Assembly: GCA_958477465.1 (NCBI GenBank)
Contig: CAUEFX010000066.1
Location: 1 to 25,925, forward strand
Reading direction: 5' to 3'
DNA length: 25,925 nt
Source of the DNA: an uncultured Bacteroides sp.
Lineage (GTDB): Bacteria; Bacteroidota; Bacteroidia; Bacteroidales; Bacteroidaceae
Numbering within the stretch: the first letter of the stretch is position 1; each line of letters opens with the position of its first letter. The notes under the pieces are model-generated. The model was not told the origin of the DNA. It made no database searches and was given only the letters and a program-made list of their open reading frames with translations. The translations under genes were made by a program, and so were the position numbers. This document shows, in pieces, positions 7,515 through 16,208 of this stretch.

Positions 7515-9254
7515 ATGAATAGTATGGAATATAATTATTGTCACATTGTCGGCAAGACGGATGTGGGTAAGAAAAGAAAAGCCAATGAAGACAGCATGGG
7601 CGATGCCGTCACCCGGAACGGATGGGTCTCTGTAGTATGCGATGGGATGGGAGGTCATGTGGGAGGTGCGGTGGCCTCGAAGATTGCCGTCACAGCTATT
7701 CTGGAGAATCTGGACCGTGTGTATTATGAAGATCCCAAAATAGCGATAGGCGAATCCATCGACAAAGCCAACCGGGCTATTCTGGAAAAGGCCGTCGAGC
7801 AACCGGAACTGGCAGGGATGGGGTCTACGTGCGTCCTCTTGCTTGTCCGTGACGGAAAGGTTTATATCGGACATGTGGGCGATAGTAGAATTTATCTGAT
7901 AAGAAGCAAGCAGATTCTGCAACTGACCAAAGATCATTCGTATGTTCAGATGCTTGTGGACTGTGGTGAAATTACCAAAGAGCAGATGGAACGTCACCCT
8001 CGCAAAAATGAGATTACAAACGCTTTGGGACTTCCGAATATGTCGCCTGCAACGGTGCTGAACAATGAGATTATTCCGGAGGCGGGTGATTGTTTCCTGT
8101 TGTGCTCCGATGGCCTGAGCGGCATGGTGTCCGACAATGCCATCAATAAGGTGATCAGCCGGCAGGCTGAGATGAATGCACAGGACAGGGTCGACAAACT
8201 GGTGGCTATGGCCAATGAGAACGGCGGGCTTGATAACATCACTGTCCAGTTGGTGGAGTTCTCTATCACTCCCGGAGAGACCGCAAAGGCTTGCAAGCCT
8301 TCGAAATGGATCTGGATAGGAACGACCTGTGTCATCGCGCTGCTGTTGCTGGGCATGGGCGGACATTATTGGCTGAAAAAGGGAGACGACAAGGGAAACC
8401 TTGTCTGTGACACTGTTTTCAGAGATTTGGGAATGGTTAAGTTCGGAAACAACGAAAGGCTTGTCAAGCTGGTGTTCTCGGATACTTCGTTGAAACTGGA
8501 ACGGGGAGAAACAACTGTCTATACGGAGGCGGATTCAACTTTGGATAGAACATCGCTGGTGGTTGAAACTCCCAACATCAAGGCCGAATTTGAGAACTCC
8601 TTATTATCCTTTACCGATAAGTCACCCGGAGATTCAGTCGTGTTCTGCATATCTTCTTCGGACAAGACTAAAGCATACAGATACAGATTCGGTATAGAGG
8701 GGACGGAGAAAGATGATTTGCTTAGGATTTCCCAAGGGGTGGGTAAGAATGCAGAGGAGCCCCAAAAGAGGAGAATTGATAATGCAGATCCCACTCCTGC
8801 CAAACCGAAGATTGAGAAAGACACGGTTGAGGTAGTGTTGGAATATGATGAATTGGCAAAGGGGGACAGACTGGTGTTCAACTATTCTGCAAAAGCCTCT
8901 CTGGTACTGAAAAATACCACTCGGAGCATCGACCGTTTTTTCAGTGCCCTGGTTGTGGCGGACTTGTCTTACAAAACACTGTATTGGGACATGAAAAGGA
9001 ATAACAATCAGCTTGTTTTTACTTATAAGGGGGAGAAGTCCGGCGATCGGTATGAGTTCATTATCCCTTGTGTGATCCGGGACTCTGAAAATCAGACCTG
9101 TGTCTATGTAGTACTAAAGAAGAAAAAGGTGGAGCCAATTGAAAATGGAGATTCGGAGCAGGGGAATGAACCGGATCCGGGAAAAGAATCGGAACGTGAT
9201 AAAGGAACGGATGAGCCGGAAGAGCCTGTGGAGTTGGAGAAGGTTTACATGTAG
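7515..9254 (+). CDS. Membrane-anchored PP2C-type Ser/Thr phosphatase
   Basis: Residues 8-250 form a complete PP2C (PPM) domain: VGKKRKANEDS (Glu25, Asp26), VVCDGMGGH (Asp43), GMGSTC, HVGDSRIYLI, LLCSDGLSGM (Asp199) and GLDNITVQ (Asp240). All metal-binding acids are present, so it should be active. One membrane helix follows at about 265-284, then a roughly 290-residue outer part that seems to contain two related beta-rich segments (about 295-400 and 435-545), and a very acidic Glu/Pro/Asp tail. Cytoplasmic PP2C enzymes of this type are commonly soluble; the large ectodomain is unusual and suggests that an outside signal tunes dephosphorylation. It starts 3 bases after the zinc-ribbon FHA gene. 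Confidence 0.88.
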   Translation: MNSMEYNYCHIVGKTDVGKKRKANEDSMGDAVTRNGWVSVVCDGMGGHVGGAVASKIAVTAILENLDRVYYEDPKIAIGESIDKANRAILEKAVEQPELAGMGSTCVLLLVRDGKVYIGHVGDSRIYLIRSKQILQLTKDHSYVQMLVDCGEITKEQMERHPRKNEITNALGLPNMSPATVLNNEIIPEAGDCFLLCSDGLSGMVSDNAINKVISRQAEMNAQDRVDKLVAMANENGGLDNITVQLVEFSITPGETAKACKPSKWIWIGTTCVIALLLLGMGGHYWLKKGDDKGNLVCDTVFRDLGMVKFGNNERLVKLVFSDTSLKLERGETTVYTEADSTLDRTSLVVETPNIKAEFENSLLSFTDKSPGDSVVFCISSSDKTKAYRYRFGIEGTEKDDLLRISQGVGKNAEEPQKRRIDNADPTPAKPKIEKDTVEVVLEYDELAKGDRLVFNYSAKASLVLKNTTRSIDRFFSALVVADLSYKTLYWDMKRNNNQLVFTYKGEKSGDRYEFIIPCVIRDSENQTCVYVVLKKKKVEPIENGDSEQGNEPDPGKESERDKGTDEPEEPVELEKVYM

Positions 9255-9295
9255 AACGGAATGTAGTGATTATTGATCCTTTAAATCGGTTTGCT

Positions 9296-10663
9296 ATGAA
9301 TGATTATAAGATAATCCGGGAAGTGGGTAAGGGAGGAATGGGCTGTGTGTATGAGGCCACTGATACCGGCGGCAATAAGGTTGCCCTGAAAATGATGAGT
9401 GCTAAGGCGGCCTCGCAACCGGACTACAAAGAAATGTTTTATCATGAGGTGCGGAGTCTTCAGACCTTGTCTCATCCTTCCATTGTTAAAATAGTGGGAG
9501 AGCCTTTTTCGGATGAGGCGGGAAATCTCTTTCTGCCCATGGAATTTGTAGAGGGGAAGACCCTGTCGCAGATAGTCCAGACCAATGGACCTTACAGTGA
9601 GGGCGAGGCTTTGGCTGTCTTTATGAGGCTGCTGGATGTGTTCTCTTATATCCATCGCCGGCACTGTATCCACAGGGATGTGAAGCCATCCAATATCATG
9701 ATCCGGAACGATAATTCCATTTGTGTCATCGACTTTGGCATTGCCAAAGACAGTAAGACAAGTACCGGTAAAACCATCGGAAGAATAGTCGGGACTGACG
9801 GTTATATGAGTCCGGAGCAGGCAAACGGGTTTAACATCGACACGCGTACCGATATCTACTCCTTGGGGTGTCTGTTGCATTACATGCTGACCGGTTCTCA
9901 TGCCATCGCCAAACAGTCGAATGATTATGATACGATATGTACCATTCTGGAGAACAACTTTCCGCTTGTGGCCGATAAGGGAATTACCGTCAGCGACAGA
10001 ACTCAGCGGGCGATCCTTACTGCTGTTGACAAAAATATGACTCTGAGGTTTCAGACTGTCGACGAGTTTAAGGCTGCGCTGATGGGTGGAAACTCTTATA
10101 AGGTTACGGTGGGACGTTCCAATTGTAATATTATTCTGTGCGGTGAATATGTCAGCGGGCATCATTTGGATATCATTTGGGAAGCTAAGGATGAGAAGGG
10201 CAGTTTGTATAAGGTGACGATAGCAGACCACAGTACCAATGGCACCGGAGTGGATGGCAGGAAACTCAAGAATGACTCCTTTGCCTTCATGGTGAACAAG
10301 CCTGTAAGGGCGTTGATGACTGATTGCTCATCGTTGCCGCAAGTGATGATTGCCGGATTGGCCAGCTATACATTGGACTGGAGAAGTGTGCTGAATGTGC
10401 TGTTCGATAAGATGGACTTGCCTACATCCGTCTTGGAAGAGGAGACGGAACTTCGGAACGAATCTGTTGAGGACGAACCTGTTCCGCTCAATGTCGAAAA
10501 AATAACGGTGGGCTGTGCCATCTTGTCTTTTTTAGTACCCATAGCGGGTTGGATTTTGGGGTACGTATGGAAGCAGAATGCTCCCGTCAAGGCCAAATCC
10601 GCCAACAGGTTGGCATGGTATGGATTTTTGTTTAACTGCGTTGTGATGATTCTGGCGCTTTAA
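9296..10663 (+). CDS. Ser/Thr protein kinase with FHA domain and two-helix membrane tail
   Basis: A 455-residue protein read from the ATG at 9296, which begins right at the kinase fold; a GTG at 9266 would add ten residues. The kinase domain (1-265) has GKGGMG (11-16), catalytic Lys32, HRDVKPSN (126-133), DFG (146-148) and GTDGYMSPEQ (166-175), so it is a complete Hanks-type RD kinase. An FHA domain follows at about 268-365 (VGRSNCNI, SGHH, HSTNGTGVDG). Two hydrophobic helices at about 403-425 and 438-455 anchor it. The last helix pair closely resembles that of the next gene. A kinase carrying its own phospho-threonine reader could bind its substrates or its own activation loop. Confidence 0.9.
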   Translation: MNDYKIIREVGKGGMGCVYEATDTGGNKVALKMMSAKAASQPDYKEMFYHEVRSLQTLSHPSIVKIVGEPFSDEAGNLFLPMEFVEGKTLSQIVQTNGPYSEGEALAVFMRLLDVFSYIHRRHCIHRDVKPSNIMIRNDNSICVIDFGIAKDSKTSTGKTIGRIVGTDGYMSPEQANGFNIDTRTDIYSLGCLLHYMLTGSHAIAKQSNDYDTICTILENNFPLVADKGITVSDRTQRAILTAVDKNMTLRFQTVDEFKAALMGGNSYKVTVGRSNCNIILCGEYVSGHHLDIIWEAKDEKGSLYKVTIADHSTNGTGVDGRKLKNDSFAFMVNKPVRALMTDCSSLPQVMIAGLASYTLDWRSVLNVLFDKMDLPTSVLEEETELRNESVEDEPVPLNVEKITVGCAILSFLVPIAGWILGYVWKQNAPVKAKSANRLAWYGFLFNCVVMILAL

Positions 10664-10674
10664 TTTATAGGAAA

Positions 10675-11199
10675 ATGCAAATGAAAGAAATAACAGTTGG
10701 GCGTGCGGGCTGTGATGTGATTATTCCGGATGACTGCGTCAGCCGGAAGCATGCGGTCGTCACATTGGTTAACGGGCAGTATGTGTACAATGATGTGAGT
10801 AAAAACGGTACAGCCATTAATGGCAGGATTTACAAAAATGAGAAAGTGGTGGTCTCTCCGGGAACGCCGATCTATTTGTCGAACAAAGTGCCGTTCCCGT
10901 GGGCACAGGTCTTGATGCTGCTGCCCAACAGACCGGTTTGTGTACCCGGCTCCGGACACGGTGGACAGGAGACGCTGGTGGAACAAGGGCGGGTGAATCA
11001 TGAAAACCGGCCGGCCTCCGACAACCGGACAATTGGTATCGGCTGGGGCATCGTTTCCTTTGTGTTTCCCATCGTTGGGTTCATCATGTATTTCGTGTGG
11101 AAAGATTCTGAGAATTACAAGGCCAAACAGGCCGCCAATCTGGCTTGGGCCAGCATCATCGTCAATTTTATTTTGGGCTTTATCGGAGGGTTGCTTTAG
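10675..11199 (+). CDS. FHA domain protein with two-helix membrane tail
   Basis: A 174-residue protein. The FHA domain covers about residues 4-85 (ITVGRAGCDV, SRKHAVV, VSKNGTAING). A polar linker with several threonines follows (95-120), then two membrane helices at about 122-142 and 152-174. The block SFVFPIVGFIMYFVWK and the later AKQAANLAW match the tail of the preceding kinase residue for residue at many positions, so the two tails are paralogous. The protein probably gathers phosphorylated partners at the inner membrane. It lies between two kinases with gaps of 11 and 27 bases. Confidence 0.85.
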   Translation: MQMKEITVGRAGCDVIIPDDCVSRKHAVVTLVNGQYVYNDVSKNGTAINGRIYKNEKVVVSPGTPIYLSNKVPFPWAQVLMLLPNRPVCVPGSGHGGQETLVEQGRVNHENRPASDNRTIGIGWGIVSFVFPIVGFIMYFVWKDSENYKAKQAANLAWASIIVNFILGFIGGLL

Positions 11200-11226
11200 T
11201 TGTGACATTTAAATAAGTATTTCATT

Positions 11227-14200
11227 ATGATAGGAAAAGAGATTTTAAACTATACCATCGTCTCACTGATTGGCAAAGGGGGGATGGGAAGTGTATACTT
11301 GGCCGAGAACAAGTATATCAAACAACAGAAAGTAGCCATCAAGGTAATCAATGGTAATATGAAGAATGATTTCACCCGTCAGAAACTGGCTGAAGAGGCA
11401 GACAAACTGGCGAGGTTGAATCATCCCAATATCGTTCATTTCGTAAACTACCACATGGATGACGCGGGCACCATCTACCTCATTATGGAGTATGCGGACG
11501 GGTACAGTCTGGAGGACTACATCAAAAATGTGTCCGGTCTTATCGTAGAGGAGAAGATCTGTGCTTTTTTCGAACCGTTGCTGGATGCTTTTGAGTACGC
11601 CCATAAACACAAGATCATCCATAAGGACATAAAGCCGTCAAATATCATTGTGACCCATGAGGGGATTCCCAAAATACTTGATTTCGGTATCTCTGCCCTG
11701 TTGGATGACAGCGAGGAGGAAGCGGATACGGAGGTTATCATGGGAACACCCTCTTATATGAGTCCGGAGCAGGTCAAGGGATTGCCTTTGGACCAGAGGT
11801 CGGACATCTATTCGCTTGGTGTCTTGCTGCATCAGATGATGACAGGCAACCCTCCGTATGACACAACTACCTTGACGGAGCATGAAATCTACAAGCATGT
11901 GGTGGACGATGAGTTGCCGAGGATGAAGACTTATTACAAATATGTGTCGGACAAGGTTCAGAAGGTTGTGGATAAAGCAACTGCCAAAAAGGCTGACGGG
12001 AGGTATCAGTCCTGCCAAGACTTCAAGAAGGCCTTGCACAACGCCATTTATCCGCCCAAGATACCGTTTGTTGTAAAGGCAGTGGCTGTTACGGTTGCCG
12101 CAGCTATTGTGATAGGGGGCTTCTTTATCTGGGATTACAACAGGGTCAAGGTCTCTTATTACAAGGATTATGTGGAGCAATGGAGCATCCCGCAGGGAAT
12201 CGGGAAAATCTCCGGTTCAGACCGCTCTCACACTCATCGGATGTATCGGTTCGAACACCAGCACTATAAGCTTCAGCGGGTGTCTCATGTGAACAGTCTG
12301 GGCACTGTTACGCTCGACGGTGAGTCTGAGAGATATGAGAGACCGTTGGATGTATCGTTCTACTACGACAGTGACAACCGGCTGAACAGGGCAAAGGTGA
12401 TGGATCATAATGGAATGGTACTATACATCAAGTCTTTCAATGAGAAATTGAATACTGTCATTTTCCAGTTCAATGACGAGTACGGAACGGAAAAGACGAT
12501 AGGCAATGAAACGGTGGGTTATGTCAACGCGTTTGCTACAGACCAGAACAAAGGTAGAATCTCAAGATACTTGTTGGAATATGACGGTGACGGATTTGTA
12601 AAGACTCTCCGGTATGCGGGGTTCCAGAATGTGTATGTGGGCGATGCACAGGGAATATACGGGAAACAATACGTCCGGGATTCGAAAGGCCGCGTGGTCG
12701 AAGAGTTGTATCTATCTCATGACGGATCGCCCAAAGCCACTAAGTGGGGTTTGGGCAAAAAACTTTTCTTTTACGATGAGAAAGACAATTGGACCAAGTC
12801 CAGTTACCTCTCCATCGATGGTCAACCGGCCTTGGATGCACCGGATGGTACAAGCATTTGCGAGAATGTGTATGACAAGTATGGAAATACAATCGGGCAG
12901 CATTACAAAAACGCAGACGGACAACCGATGCTTCCGATGATGCATGGAATGGCCGGAGTGGAGACGGAATACGATGAGAATGGTTTTGCATGCAAACAAT
13001 CGAATTTGGGTATCGATGGCAACGTGGAGTTCTCTTCCAAACAGGGATTTGCGGTATCTGTTATGGAATGCAATGAATATGGCTTCTATAAGAGCATTTC
13101 GTTTATGGATGCTTCGGGTAAGCCGTGTATGACGGATGCCGGCAATGCTAAAGTAAAGATTGTGACAGACAAGAATGGAAATGAGTTGGAGAGGTGGTTC
13201 TATAATATCAATGACGAACCGGTTGCGATTTCCGACGGATATGCCGGTGTGAAAGCTGAATATGACTCTTTGGGACACATGGTCAAAGTGGTGTATTATG
13301 GTGAAAATGGTGAGCCATGTCTGGTAAATTCCGGTCAGGCAGGTTGGGAGAAGAAATACAACGGGATGGGCGATTGTATCGAGCATAAGAACCTGGGGAT
13401 CGACATGCAGCCGGTCAAAGACAATGACGGTGTGTGTACCACTGTTTATGAAAGGGATATCAGAGGCAATCTGACAAAGCTGTTTTATTACGACGAAAAA
13501 GGAAAACTTGCGTTAAGCAGTGAAGGAATTGCTATGATCGAGTATAAATACGACGATAGCGGCAATGAGACATCCCGCCGGTTTTATGATGCCGGTGGCA
13601 AACCTACGAACGGTTATCTGGGTTTCGCGCATTATTCGTTTACCTATGATGATAAAGGATACCTGTTGAGTGAGAGATATTATAATGTCAAAAACGAGCT
13701 GATCCTTGTCGGCGGTACTGCCGGAAGAATTTATAAAAGAGACGACCGTGGCAATATCATAGAGGACTTTCCGATAGGGATTGACGGAGAGCTTGCAAAA
13801 AACAAATTGATAGTACGGTACAAATATGACGACAAGGACAATCTGATAGAGTATGCTGTGTTTGGGGCGAAAGGGAATTCTACTGTCAATTCGGACGGTA
13901 TTCACAAATGCACGCAGAAGTATAACAACCGGAACCAGAATGTGGAGACCTGCTATTTCAACACCAACGGTGAACTGACGCTTTATTCGGATTGCAACTA
14001 TTGTATCCTGCGTACGGAGTACGATGAGAGGGGCTTGAAAACAAAGATGTCTTATTTTGATAAGAATAATCAGCCTGCTACCTATCGGGGAGCATTGGAG
14101 GGGAGTTATTCAAGTTTCACATCCCAGTATGATAATTACGGAAGGATAGTCAGACAGTTCTACTTTGACCGGAATGGAGCTCCGACTCATCCGAAAGATA

Positions 14201-15006
14201 TGGTTCCGGAAGGGGTCGTGAAATACGACAAACGGGGGAATATGGTTTATCTCGGTTCCTGCGACGGAAAGGGAAAACTGATTTATAATCCCAAAAACAA
14301 ATATTCGTATCTGGAAAGGGAGTATGACAATAAGGACAATGTGGTGTGGGAATCCTACTTTAACGAAAATGAAAAGCCCATGTTGGGCAAGGACGGCTAT
14401 CACAAGGTGGTGTACACTTATACGGAAAGTAACAAGAACGAAACGGAATCATATTTCGGTGTGGATGGAAAGCCGATGCTGGTGGACGGTTATCACCAGA
14501 TACGAAACAAGTACAATGACAACAACCTTGCCATCGAGTATAGCTTTTTCGGAAAGAACGGCAATCCGGTGAACTCTACTTACGGATTCTCCAAACTTGT
14601 GTGGACATACAATGACGACCAGTCGTACCGTGACCGGAAATACTACGATGTGGCGGGGAAAGTTCTGCTGCAACAGCAATATGTCAATGGGGACTGGACA
14701 ACGGTTGTGGATTGGCGAAAGAATGTGCTGGATTTGGCCGATGAACTGCCCTTTGATTTGGGTGACGACGGGGATAATCTGGTTGTTCAATCTCTGAAGA
14801 TTATCGGTTCGTCCAGGGTGGAGCTGAAGATTGTCTCTCCGAAATCCAAATACGAGATGGCCGATGCTACCATTGAGAATTACAAGGCATTTCTGCCTTC
14901 ATTCGCAGGAGAACTGAAACTACAATTAAAGTTGCCCAGAAGTGTTTCGCTCAGAGTGGTGTTTTTTGACAGTAAGGGCAGGGAACTGTTTGTTATTACC
15001 AAGTAA
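11227..15006 (+). CDS. Large membrane Ser/Thr kinase with YD-like repeat ectodomain
   Basis: A 1259-residue receptor-like kinase. The kinase domain fills residues 1-275: GKGGMG (17-22), Lys39, HKDIKPSN (132-139, Asp134 catalytic), DFG (152-154) and GTPSYMSPEQ (173-182). One membrane helix lies at about 280-301. The remaining 950 residues are outside and hold about twenty repeats of roughly 37-40 residues with the pattern Y-D-x-x-G-N...YYD-x-x-G-K-P...G, ending in a distinct domain of about 100 residues. The repeats recall RHS/YD repeats but are shorter-looped and carry no toxin core. No PASTA or beta-propeller sensor is seen. The ectodomain is probably a ligand- or cell-surface-sensing rod that signals to the inner kinase. 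Confidence 0.88.
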   Translation: MIGKEILNYTIVSLIGKGGMGSVYLAENKYIKQQKVAIKVINGNMKNDFTRQKLAEEADKLARLNHPNIVHFVNYHMDDAGTIYLIMEYADGYSLEDYIKNVSGLIVEEKICAFFEPLLDAFEYAHKHKIIHKDIKPSNIIVTHEGIPKILDFGISALLDDSEEEADTEVIMGTPSYMSPEQVKGLPLDQRSDIYSLGVLLHQMMTGNPPYDTTTLTEHEIYKHVVDDELPRMKTYYKYVSDKVQKVVDKATAKKADGRYQSCQDFKKALHNAIYPPKIPFVVKAVAVTVAAAIVIGGFFIWDYNRVKVSYYKDYVEQWSIPQGIGKISGSDRSHTHRMYRFEHQHYKLQRVSHVNSLGTVTLDGESERYERPLDVSFYYDSDNRLNRAKVMDHNGMVLYIKSFNEKLNTVIFQFNDEYGTEKTIGNETVGYVNAFATDQNKGRISRYLLEYDGDGFVKTLRYAGFQNVYVGDAQGIYGKQYVRDSKGRVVEELYLSHDGSPKATKWGLGKKLFFYDEKDNWTKSSYLSIDGQPALDAPDGTSICENVYDKYGNTIGQHYKNADGQPMLPMMHGMAGVETEYDENGFACKQSNLGIDGNVEFSSKQGFAVSVMECNEYGFYKSISFMDASGKPCMTDAGNAKVKIVTDKNGNELERWFYNINDEPVAISDGYAGVKAEYDSLGHMVKVVYYGENGEPCLVNSGQAGWEKKYNGMGDCIEHKNLGIDMQPVKDNDGVCTTVYERDIRGNLTKLFYYDEKGKLALSSEGIAMIEYKYDDSGNETSRRFYDAGGKPTNGYLGFAHYSFTYDDKGYLLSERYYNVKNELILVGGTAGRIYKRDDRGNIIEDFPIGIDGELAKNKLIVRYKYDDKDNLIEYAVFGAKGNSTVNSDGIHKCTQKYNNRNQNVETCYFNTNGELTLYSDCNYCILRTEYDERGLKTKMSYFDKNNQPATYRGALEGSYSSFTSQYDNYGRIVRQFYFDRNGAPTHPKDMVPEGVVKYDKRGNMVYLGSCDGKGKLIYNPKNKYSYLEREYDNKDNVVWESYFNENEKPMLGKDGYHKVVYTYTESNKNETESYFGVDGKPMLVDGYHQIRNKYNDNNLAIEYSFFGKNGNPVNSTYGFSKLVWTYNDDQSYRDRKYYDVAGKVLLQQQYVNGDWTTVVDWRKNVLDLADELPFDLGDDGDNLVVQSLKIIGSSRVELKIVSPKSKYEMADATIENYKAFLPSFAGELKLQLKLPRSVSLRVVFFDSKGRELFVITK
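12350..14670 (+). repeat. About twenty tandem YD-like protein repeats in the large kinase
   Basis: The coding sequence holds diverged units built around YDxxGN, then YYDxxGKP, then a small loop often reading DGxA or GxAG. Clear examples are YDKYGNTIGQHY, YDSLGHMVKVVYY, YDDSGNETSRRFYD and YDERGLKTKMSYFD. Units have drifted at DNA level, so there is no recent duplication, and the array is a stable structural element rather than a hypervariable tract. Confidence 0.75.
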
Positions 15007-15039
15007 CAGGCTGTGTGTAATCACTATATAAATGGGATG

Positions 15040-15062
15040 AAACAGAGAACTGTCTGTTTTTG
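15040..15062 (+). terminator. Small hairpin with T-run after the large kinase gene
   Basis: AAACAGA (15040-15046) and TCTGTTT (15053-15059) form a 7-base-pair stem around six bases, followed by further T residues. It lies 34 bases after the kinase stop and before the secreted genes, so it may end or attenuate transcription inside the island. The stem is AT-rich and weak. Confidence 0.4.
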
Positions 15063-15199
15063 ATAAATAATCGGGATCCGATATTGAGAATGATACTGCA
15101 TCGCTTGAGAGGAGGGTAGAACAATGCGCTCCTCCTACTCGGAAAGGAGGGGAATCCATGCAGGATAAAAGATATATCACATTAAAAAAAATAAATGTT

Positions 15200-16084
15200 A
15201 TGAGAAGAATCATTATTATGCTATTGATAGGGTTGGTGACATTTCCGGAAGCATCTGTCGCTAAAGAGAAAGAACTGAATGCCGGGCAACTCCGTCTGCG
15301 GACGGAACTGCTCAATTTCTTGAAGGAAGAGGGATTTATGCCCGAATTGGATTCCGAGGGAGATGTGAAATTCAAATCGGAAGGTGCGATTTATTACTTC
15401 AGCGTGTCCGATAGGGATGAGAATCCGATGTTTGTATCGTTTTTCAGGGAGTTTAGCAGTCTCGATGAGTATCCCGTTGAAACATTGGTTATGGCAACCC
15501 GGGAACTGAATCTGTATAAAGGTGTTAAGGTGTTGATTTTCAAAAACTCGTTCAGAATATGTGCAGAACTGTATGTGAAAAATTCAGAGGCGGTGAAAAG
15601 TGTGTTTTACCAATTGAAGGGAGTGATGGAGTCGGTTAAGTCCGACATCCTTGATGAGTGTGCTAAGGTCGGTTCTGCTTCTACTTCAGCAGCTTTCTCA
15701 TCGGACGTACCGTTTGTCGTCACCCAAGTGGAAGTAGCTAATGTAGAAAAGAACGGAGACATCATACAAGGGTACGGTTCTACTATCTATGATTATAAAA
15801 CGAAATACCTGAGACCGAAATTGACAGTGAAGTCTGCCGTATCGGGCAGTTACACCGTATATGTCCGGTTGTACAAAGACAATGTGCTGCAAAGAAACAC
15901 GCAATCTTCTCCGGAGGATTACACCTATTCGGAAATCATAAAGGTGGGTGGCATGTCCGGCCAAACCATCGAATTGATAGGATGGGGATCCGAATCGGCC
16001 GGTATATGGGCTGCCGGATCATATCGTTATGAGGTTTGGTATAATGGATACTGTGTAGGGAACAAGACATTCAAAGTGATATAA
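15200..16084 (+). CDS. Secreted YbjN-like protein with C-terminal beta domain
   Basis: The ATG at 15200 gives 294 residues starting with a good signal peptide (MRRIIIMLLIGLVTFPEASVA, cut near residue 21); a farther ATG at 15158 would bury it. Residues about 28-150 (LRTELLNFLKEEGF, then DVKFKSEGAIYYFSV) resemble the YbjN/type III chaperone-like fold that occurs often in Bacteroidales. The C-terminal half, from about 170, is a beta-rich domain (VTQVEVANVEKNG to the final GNKTFKVI). No catalytic residues are evident. It follows the kinase in the same direction after a 193-base gap that holds a hairpin. It may be a periplasmic partner of the kinase or protease ectodomains; function unknown. Confidence 0.65.
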   Translation: MRRIIIMLLIGLVTFPEASVAKEKELNAGQLRLRTELLNFLKEEGFMPELDSEGDVKFKSEGAIYYFSVSDRDENPMFVSFFREFSSLDEYPVETLVMATRELNLYKGVKVLIFKNSFRICAELYVKNSEAVKSVFYQLKGVMESVKSDILDECAKVGSASTSAAFSSDVPFVVTQVEVANVEKNGDIIQGYGSTIYDYKTKYLRPKLTVKSAVSGSYTVYVRLYKDNVLQRNTQSSPEDYTYSEIIKVGGMSGQTIELIGWGSESAGIWAAGSYRYEVWYNGYCVGNKTFKVI

Positions 16085-16208
16085 TAAACATAAGGGGTGT
16101 CGGAATGAGCAAAACTTAGAAATTTCCCCTACCATGAATGCTTGTAGCAGAGGTGATTTTCATGAAAAGGATATTTTGGCACCCCCTCGATTAATCGTAA
16201 TAATAAGT

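Noticed and set aside
7311..8366. 351-codon minus-strand frame opposite the PP2C gene
   Set aside because: It is rich in His, Gln and Ile in the manner of antisense reading, and overlaps two well-supported genes with all catalytic motifs on the plus strand.
9281..10231. 316-codon minus-strand frame opposite the FHA kinase
   Set aside because: It has no family features and lies fully within the kinase and FHA coding sequence, so it is a shadow.
5431..11199. T6SS regulatory cassette (PpkA/PppA/Fha)
   Set aside because: No Tss, Hcp, VgrG or ClpV genes are in the window, and the protease and YD-repeat fusions do not belong to that cassette.
11227..15006. RHS toxin or polymorphic toxin interpretation of the YD-like repeats
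   Set aside because: The protein begins with a complete kinase and a membrane helix, and there is no RHS core motif, no cleavage site and no C-terminal toxin domain or immunity gene after it.
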